DNA of 64,000 nt from Haloferula rosea (GTDB lineage Bacteria > Verrucomicrobiota > Verrucomicrobiia > Verrucomicrobiales > Akkermansiaceae), in contig NZ_JAENII010000013.1 of the NCBI RefSeq assembly GCF_016595525.1, positions 1-64,000 on the forward strand, in the 5' to 3' direction. The notes below the pieces were generated by a model. The model worked only from the letters and a program-made list of their open reading frames with translations, had not been told where the DNA came from and made no database searches. A program made the translations under genes and the position numbers. This document shows positions 59,414 to 64,000 of this stretch, piece by piece (positions within the stretch are counted from its first letter, which is position 1; each line of letters opens with the position of its first letter).

Positions 59414-61537
59414 ATGGCAACACCATCTGCGAACGACGATCAAAGAGAGTTCCGCTGCATCCATTGTGATGGGAAAATCCTCGTGCCGCGGAATTTGCCT
59501 CCGACGACGGGGCCCTGTCCTCACTGCCAGTTGGAGATCACCTCGCCCGGCTCGGAGCCCAAAGAGGACCCGTTGGCCTTGGATCCGATTTTCGGAAAGC
59601 CGGTGCTGACCGAGCCGGTCGTGCCTGCTCAGGCGGCTAAACCTCCCGTGACGCCACCTGCTCTGCCTCCAACGGCCGCCGCCGATGCCATGGCGCGCGA
59701 GGAAGCTGCAGCCAAGGCCAAGGCGGAAGCGGAGGCGAAGGCCAAGGCGGAAGCGGAGGCGAAGGCCAAGGCGGAAGCCGAGGCGAAGGCTAAGGCGGAA
59801 GCCGAGGCAAAGGCTAAGGCGGAAGCGGAAGCGGAGGCAAAGGCCAAGGCGGAAGCGGAGGCAAAGGCCAAGGCGGAAGCGGAGGCGAAGGCTAAGGCGG
59901 AAGCGGAGGCAAAGGCCAAGGCGGAAGCCGAGGCAAAGGCTAAGGCGGAAGCGGAGGAGAATGCTAGGGCGGAAGCGGAGGCGGAGGCGAAGGCCAAGGC
60001 GGAAGCCGAGGCTAAGGCCAAGGCAGAAGCCGAGGCTAAGGCCAAGGCAGAAGCCGAGGAGAAGGCCAAGACGGAAGCGGAGGAGAAGGCCAAGGCAGAA
60101 GCCGAGGAGAATGCTAGGGCGGAAGCTGAGGCAAAGGCCAAGGCGGAAGCGGAGGCAAAGGCTAAGGCAGAAGCCGAGGAGAATGCTAGGGCGGAAGCTG
60201 AGGCAAAGGCCAAGGCGGAAGCGGAGGCAAAGGCTAAGGCGGAAGCGGAGGCGAAGGCCAAGGCGGAAGCCGAGGCAAAGGCTAAGGCGGAAGCGGAGGC
60301 GAAGGCCAGGGCGGCTGAGAGAGCGGCTCAGGCTCCGATCGATATCATGGGGACATCGACGATGCCGTCGGTACTCCCTCCAGGGCAGGATATGGGATCG
60401 CGGGAGCCCGCGAGGGTGTCCGAACCTGCGGCGGTTCCGGTAGAGCCGGCGAAAGAGGTTCCGAAGGAGACTCCTCAACAGGCGGAGACCCCCGAGCCGG
60501 TGGTGGAGACCCCGGTGGAATCCCCCGTTGCGGCTGCTGAGGGCGAAAAGGCGGTTGGCGAGAACCGGCCGCGCAAGAAGCGTTCGGTTCCCGTGGGGGC
60601 ATTGGTGGTTCTTTTGCTCCTGGCAGCGGTGGTGGTCGGCGCGGTGATGTTCGTTCCGAAGCTGCTGAAATCTCCCGATGGTCCGACGGGAGTGCAGGGG
60701 ACGGTGAATCGTGAGCTACGAGAGAAGCAGTATTTGGAAGGTGGCTGGGAGAAGGATGCACGCGAAGTGCTGGGAAGGTTCCTGGCGGCCGAGCGGAGCG
60801 CGGGCAAGGCGGCCTACTCGATCCGTGGCAGTGAGTTGCTTGAGGAAATGGATGACTTCTACGATGGTCTCCGTATCGATGACTCGGACACGCCGGAGGA
60901 AGCGTTTGCGGTCTTTCCCTTGCTGATGGCGGACAAGCAGCGTGGGATTTTCATGCTGACCTACGACCAGCCGCCGGTCTTCGAGCTGGATGAGTTTTTC
61001 GTGCCGCTCTCGCCGCTGGCGGTGCAGCACGGAGTGGAGGATCCGGGGCTCCTGCTGGCCACGGTGGCACGTCGCTCGAACTTCACGGCGGAGCCGCTGA
61101 AGGTGCATGCCCTCTTCAAGCGGACGCCGGATGGCCTGCGAGTGGACTGGGAGACCTTCGTGCAAACCAAGTACCGGACGATGAGGGACTTCCTCGAGTT
61201 GCCCGCGGCGGGAACGAGGAAGGTGTTCCGGGTAATCATCGCGGAGACGGTGCCTGAGAATCGTCGGGTGCCGGCTGGATACCGCACCTACATGATTGCC
61301 GATCCGGCATATCCGAAGGAAGACTCGGCGCGGGTAAACGTCGCGGTGGACTCGGAGATCGGCCAGGCGCTGTCGATTCTGAATTGGCGTGGCACCAAGG
61401 AGGGACGGGCGACTTCTAAAACGGCGACCATCGAGCTCGGGTGGAGTCATGAGGCGACGCCGCAGCTGGAGGTGACGAAGTTCATCTGCTGGGAATTCCT
61501 CGGTGTCGGGGGTGAGGCCATCCCAAGTGCCCGCTGA
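59414..61537 (+). CDS. Zinc-ribbon / Ala-Lys-Glu repeat / single-TM protein
   Basis: About 707 residues from the ATG at 59414. N-terminal treble-clef-like zinc ribbon with Cys15-xx-Cys18 and Cys35-xx-Cys38 (CIHC, CPHC). Residues about 100-300 are an almost uninterrupted array of about 25 eight-residue units AKAKAEAE with variants ENARAEAE and EKAKTEAE, expected to form a long single helix or coiled coil. A Pro/Glu linker leads to a basic stretch (RPRKKR) and one transmembrane helix ([21 protein letters not shown], about 394-414), then a C-terminal domain of about 290 residues with no recognised family. The basic flank predicts that the zinc ribbon and repeat array are cytoplasmic and the C-terminal domain outside. 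Function unknown. Confidence 0.82.
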   Translation: MATPSANDDQREFRCIHCDGKILVPRNLPPTTGPCPHCQLEITSPGSEPKEDPLALDPIFGKPVLTEPVVPAQAAKPPVTPPALPPTAAADAMAREEAAAKAKAEAEAKAKAEAEAKAKAEAEAKAKAEAEAKAKAEAEAEAKAKAEAEAKAKAEAEAKAKAEAEAKAKAEAEAKAKAEAEENARAEAEAEAKAKAEAEAKAKAEAEAKAKAEAEEKAKTEAEEKAKAEAEENARAEAEAKAKAEAEAKAKAEAEENARAEAEAKAKAEAEAKAKAEAEAKAKAEAEAKAKAEAEAKARAAERAAQAPIDIMGTSTMPSVLPPGQDMGSREPARVSEPAAVPVEPAKEVPKETPQQAETPEPVVETPVESPVAAAEGEKAVGENRPRKKRSVPVGALVVLLLLAAVVVGAVMFVPKLLKSPDGPTGVQGTVNRELREKQYLEGGWEKDAREVLGRFLAAERSAGKAAYSIRGSELLEEMDDFYDGLRIDDSDTPEEAFAVFPLLMADKQRGIFMLTYDQPPVFELDEFFVPLSPLAVQHGVEDPGLLLATVARRSNFTAEPLKVHALFKRTPDGLRVDWETFVQTKYRTMRDFLELPAAGTRKVFRVIIAETVPENRRVPAGYRTYMIADPAYPKEDSARVNVAVDSEIGQALSILNWRGTKEGRATSKTATIELGWSHEATPQLEVTKFICWEFLGVGGEAIPSAR
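59711..60315 (+). repeat. Coding tandem repeat, 24-bp units
   Basis: The units are close to GCGAAGGCCAAGGCGGAAGCGGAG and encode AKAKAEAE about 25 times, with synonymous changes (GCG/GCC/GCT/GCA, GAG) and some substituted units (GAGAATGCTAGG for ENAR). The array has long open frames on both strands and is prone to expansion and contraction. Confidence 0.9.
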
Positions 61538-61541
61538 GATC

Positions 61542-62879
61542 ATGGGGGGCGACACGATTGCGGCGCTGGCGACGGCGGGTGGCACGGGCGCGGTGGCATT
61601 GATCCGGGTCTCTGGTCCGGATGCGGCGGCGGTGGTTTCGGCGGCCTGTGGGAGTTCGCCCGAATGGCCGGACCGGAAGGCGGTGCTGCGCACGATCCGG
61701 GATGCGGAGGGGGGAGTGATTGATCAGGTGCTGGTCACCTTTTTCCATGGTCCACGGAGCTACACGGGTGAGCCGGTGGCGGAAGTGGCGACTCATGGCG
61801 GGCGCTTTGTCACGAGTCAGGTGTTGCGACGTTTGCTCGATTGCGGGGCGCGTTCCGCCGGGCCGGGGGAGTTCACCGAGCGGGCATTTTTCAATGGCAA
61901 GCTGGACCTGACGCAGGCGGAGGCCGTGATGGACCTGATTTCCGCTCAGAGCCACTTGGCATTGCGCGCGGCGCATGAGCAACTGGAGGGGAGGCTCGGA
62001 CAGAGGACCGAGGGTCTGAGGGAGGAGCTGATCGGGGTGGTGGCCCAGCTTGAGGCGTGGATCGATTTCCCCGAGGAGGACATCGATCCGGCGACGGGTG
62101 AGGCCTTGCTGGCCCGGATGGCTTCGGTGACGGAAGGAATCCGGTCGCTGCTGTCGACGGCGGATCAGGGGCGGGTCCTGCGGGAGGGATTGCGGACGGT
62201 GATCTGCGGTCTGCCGAATGCGGGGAAGTCGAGCTTGCTCAACGCCCTGCTGGGTGAAGACCGGGCCATCGTGAGCGATGCGGCGGGAACGACCCGGGAC
62301 ACCATCGAGGAGATGCTGGTGGTCGAGGGCATCCCACTCCGCGTGGTGGACACGGCGGGTTTGCGGGTGGCCGAAGGTGAGATCGAGGAGGAGGGGATTC
62401 GTCGGACCCGGAAGGAAGCGGGGCGTGCGGATCTGCTGATCGTGGTGGCGGATGCGAGCCTGTCGCCGGATGACGCTTTGCCCGGGGATCTGCCGGATGC
62501 ACCACGGACCATCCGGGTGCTGAACAAGGTGGATCTGGGCATTCACCCGCAGTGGAACGATGTGGAGGATTTGCAGGTGTCCTGCGTGGATGGTGCGGGA
62601 CTTGGCGAGCTGCGCGGTCGGATCCGGGAGTTGGCTGAGTTTGGTGAGGCGGACTGGGGTGAGCACTCGGTCGCGATCAATGCCCGCCACCGTGATCGCT
62701 TGAAGCGGGCGGAAGAGGCGCTGGATCGGGCAGCGGACAGTTTGCGTGCGCAAGCGGACCCGGAGATCGTTGCACTCGATCTACGGGAGTCACTGGACTT
62801 GCTCGGTGAGATTGCCGGTCGGGTGGATACCGAGGAGATTCTGGGTTCCATTTTCAGCCAGTTCTGTATCGGAAAATGA
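61542..62879 (+). CDS. mnmE: tRNA modification GTPase MnmE
   Basis: A 445-residue GTPase that, with MnmG, installs the (carboxymethyl)aminomethyl group at U34 of tRNA. The N-terminal folate-binding domain begins DTIAALATAGGTGAVALIRVSG and includes GPGEFTERAFFNGKLDLTQAEAVMDLI. The G domain holds GLPNAGKSSLLNALLGEDRAIVS, GTTRDTIEE, DTAGLR and NKVD; the closing CIGK is the conserved terminal motif with the catalytic Cys. The start is taken as the ATG at 61542, just after the previous stop; a GTG at 61503 would overlap that gene. It overlaps the sirtuin gene by ATGA. Confidence 0.97.
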   Translation: MGGDTIAALATAGGTGAVALIRVSGPDAAAVVSAACGSSPEWPDRKAVLRTIRDAEGGVIDQVLVTFFHGPRSYTGEPVAEVATHGGRFVTSQVLRRLLDCGARSAGPGEFTERAFFNGKLDLTQAEAVMDLISAQSHLALRAAHEQLEGRLGQRTEGLREELIGVVAQLEAWIDFPEEDIDPATGEALLARMASVTEGIRSLLSTADQGRVLREGLRTVICGLPNAGKSSLLNALLGEDRAIVSDAAGTTRDTIEEMLVVEGIPLRVVDTAGLRVAEGEIEEEGIRRTRKEAGRADLLIVVADASLSPDDALPGDLPDAPRTIRVLNKVDLGIHPQWNDVEDLQVSCVDGAGLGELRGRIRELAEFGEADWGEHSVAINARHRDRLKRAEEALDRAADSLRAQADPEIVALDLRESLDLLGEIAGRVDTEEILGSIFSQFCIGK

Positions 62880-63565
62880 ACATCGTGATCCTCACTGGAG
62901 CGGGCATTTCCGCGGAGTCCGGCGTGCCGGTCTTCCGTGGCGACGACGGGTTGTGGGAAGGTCACCGTGTCGAGGATGTGGCCACGCCCGAGGGCTTCCG
63001 GCGCGATGCGGAGAAGGTGCATCAATTCTACAATCAAAGGAGGCGCAAGGTGCAGGCGGTGGAACCGAATCCCGCTCACCGGGCGCTGGCCCGGCTGGCG
63101 CGCGAAGGAAGCCACCGGGTGGTGCTGATCACTCAGAACATCGACGACCTCCATGAGCGGGCGGGCTCACCCGAGGTCCTGCACATGCATGGGGAACTTC
63201 TCAAGAGCCGTTGCGAGGAGTGTGGCAAGGTCTCGGTGTGTCGGCATGACCTGTCGCGCGCTTCGATTTGTGATGCCTGTGGCGGCATTGATTGTCTGCG
63301 TCCGCACGTGGTGTGGTTTGGCGAAATGCCGATCCATCTCGATTGGATCCAGCAGGAGCTCGAGCGGGCGGATGAGTTCGTGTCCATCGGGACATCGGGT
63401 CGGGTCTATCCCGCGGCAGGCTTCGTGGAGATTGCGAACGAATCGGGGGCGAAGACTCTGGAGCTGAACCTGGATCCGAGTGAGGTAAGTGGGGCCTTCG
63501 ATGTCAGTCGTCATGGACCGGCCGGTGAGCTGGTGCCCGCCTGGGTGGATGGGCTGATCGGCTGA
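62876..63565 (+). CDS. cobB: NAD-dependent protein deacylase, Sir2 family (CobB type)
   Basis: A 229-residue sirtuin that removes acyl groups from lysines using NAD. GAGISAESGVPVFRG (NAD-binding), TQNIDDLHERAG, HMHGEL (catalytic His), the zinc Cys pairs C-E-E-C and C-D-A-C, VVWFGEMP and GTSGRVYPAAGFVE are all present. FYNQRRRKVQAVEPNPAH contains the Tyr-xx-Arg pair that marks class III sirtuins able to desuccinylate. The start ATG overlaps the mnmE stop (ATGA), so the two are co-translated. Confidence 0.94.
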   Translation: MNIVILTGAGISAESGVPVFRGDDGLWEGHRVEDVATPEGFRRDAEKVHQFYNQRRRKVQAVEPNPAHRALARLAREGSHRVVLITQNIDDLHERAGSPEVLHMHGELLKSRCEECGKVSVCRHDLSRASICDACGGIDCLRPHVVWFGEMPIHLDWIQQELERADEFVSIGTSGRVYPAAGFVEIANESGAKTLELNLDPSEVSGAFDVSRHGPAGELVPAWVDGLIG

Positions 63566-63683
63566 TGGAGACGTGGGGGAGGAGGATTTCCGCGCGATCC
63601 TGCGGGGATCCGGGCTGGCGGCTGGGAATCTTCCTAAGATTGAGGGTTTGCAATTCGTAGGAAAACTCGGACGCTTTTCACGA

Positions 63684-64000
63684 ATGCAATCAAGACTCCC
63701 ATGGATCCTGCTGGCCTGGGCGGGCGGGATGTTCCTGCCGGCAGCGGAAGAGCGTGCGGAGATCGTGACGCCATCGGTGCTGATCGAGGATCTGGGTGAT
63801 GAGAGTTATCCGGTCCGGGTGCGTGCCAGCTACGAGCTCTGGGAGTTGGGTGCGGATGTCCGAGCTCTGCTTGAGGAAGCCGCTGAGAGTGCGGATCCCG
63901 AGGTGTCCCTGCGTGCGGGTGAGTTGCTCAGGAAGATCCAGCTGGGGATTCTTCCGGACAGCCCGGCGGAAGTGGTCGCCCTGGTCGAACGCTACGATCA
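63684..64000 (+). CDS. Exported HEAT-like-repeat protein, 3' end cut by window
   Basis: An open frame from the ATG at 63684 to the window edge, 105 codons. A signal peptide (MQSRLPWILLAWAGGMFLPAAEE) is followed by a helical repeat resembling HEAT units of Planctomycetes/Verrucomicrobia exported proteins: VLIEDLGDESYPVRVRASYELWELG, then LEEAAESADPEVSLRAGELLRKIQLG. The pattern 'L-x-x-D-x-x-VR-x-RA' is typical. Domains beyond the edge are unknown. Confidence 0.75.
   Translation, partial: MQSRLPWILLAWAGGMFLPAAEERAEIVTPSVLIEDLGDESYPVRVRASYELWELGADVRALLEEAAESADPEVSLRAGELLRKIQLGILPDSPAEVVALVERYD

Noticed and set aside
58478-60478. A 666-codon minus-strand open frame over hisC and the repeat array, with LRFRLGL-type repeats
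   Set aside because: The 24-bp repeat has no stop in several frames, so all of them stay open. The plus-strand frame has a zinc ribbon, TM helix and normal flanks and is the real gene.

Overview
The window is a gene-dense, high-GC (roughly 60% or more) bacterial chromosome segment, most plausibly from a member of the Verrucomicrobiota (order Verrucomicrobiales). The grounds are: PEP-CTERM proteins ending in an Arg-rich tail; secreted proteins with the 'D-x-D-x-DG-x-x-N-x-x-EF' C-terminal architecture; short palindromic repeats that read as EGFQP when translated; a long-form IspH; and LptE/BamD-like outer-membrane assembly lipoproteins, which point to a diderm cell. The genus cannot be fixed from the sequence. 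There are 57 protein-coding genes (one cut by each window edge), one RNase P RNA, two copies of a MITE-like element, one gene remnant, several palindromic repeats and five hairpins called as terminators. I see no tRNA, rRNA, CRISPR array or prophage.

Layout. 1-2.9 kb: a small catabolic group on the minus strand (TIM-barrel sugar isomerase/epimerase, GH88/105-like unsaturated glucuronyl hydrolase, XRE-cupin regulator), separated by palindromic repeats. 3-9.1 kb: plus-strand FAD oxidoreductase, typA, a TPR membrane protein, a tandem-TM2 protein and a PhoD-like phosphatase, with one minus-strand Dabb protein. 9.2-13.6 kb: minus-strand PEP-CTERM protein, ilvN, ilvB and a DUF72 protein. 13.8-22.6 kb: a secretory locus with a 2377-residue SdrD-B-repeat protein followed by two overlapping paralogous exported proteins. 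22.6-24.6 kb: a DUF455 (ferritin-like) to ATP-grasp fusion. 24.5-28.5 kb: a tight minus-strand run, proC, BamD-like, lptE, rsmI, sugar isomerase. 28.5-37.7 kb: mixed genes including ispH, a TIGR02206-like membrane gene bracketed by the two MITE copies, an RlmB-like methyltransferase coupled to a metallophosphoesterase, and murI. 37.8-46.7 kb: solitary nuoA, ruvA with a co-translated unknown gene, rpmB, prmA, an aspartate aminotransferase and small membrane proteins. 46.8-58 kb: rnpB and two divergent peptide ABC-transporter gene sets. 58.2-64 kb: hisC, a zinc-ribbon/Ala-Lys-Glu repeat membrane protein, mnmE, a CobB-type sirtuin and the start of a HEAT-like exported protein.

How the genes work together. 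Most are housekeeping (translation and tRNA/rRNA modification, branched-chain amino acid, proline and histidine synthesis, isoprenoids, peptidoglycan, Holliday-junction processing). The accessory interest lies in the exported repeat-protein locus, the peptide transporters whose minus-strand half lacks ATPases, the MITE pair sitting immediately upstream of two minus-strand genes, and two genes with ATP-grasp-like features and no assigned substrate (22.6 kb and 40.1 kb). The DUF455-ATP-grasp fusion, which carries a complete apparent di-iron ligand set and ATP-grasp landmarks on one chain, is the best candidate for undescribed biochemistry.
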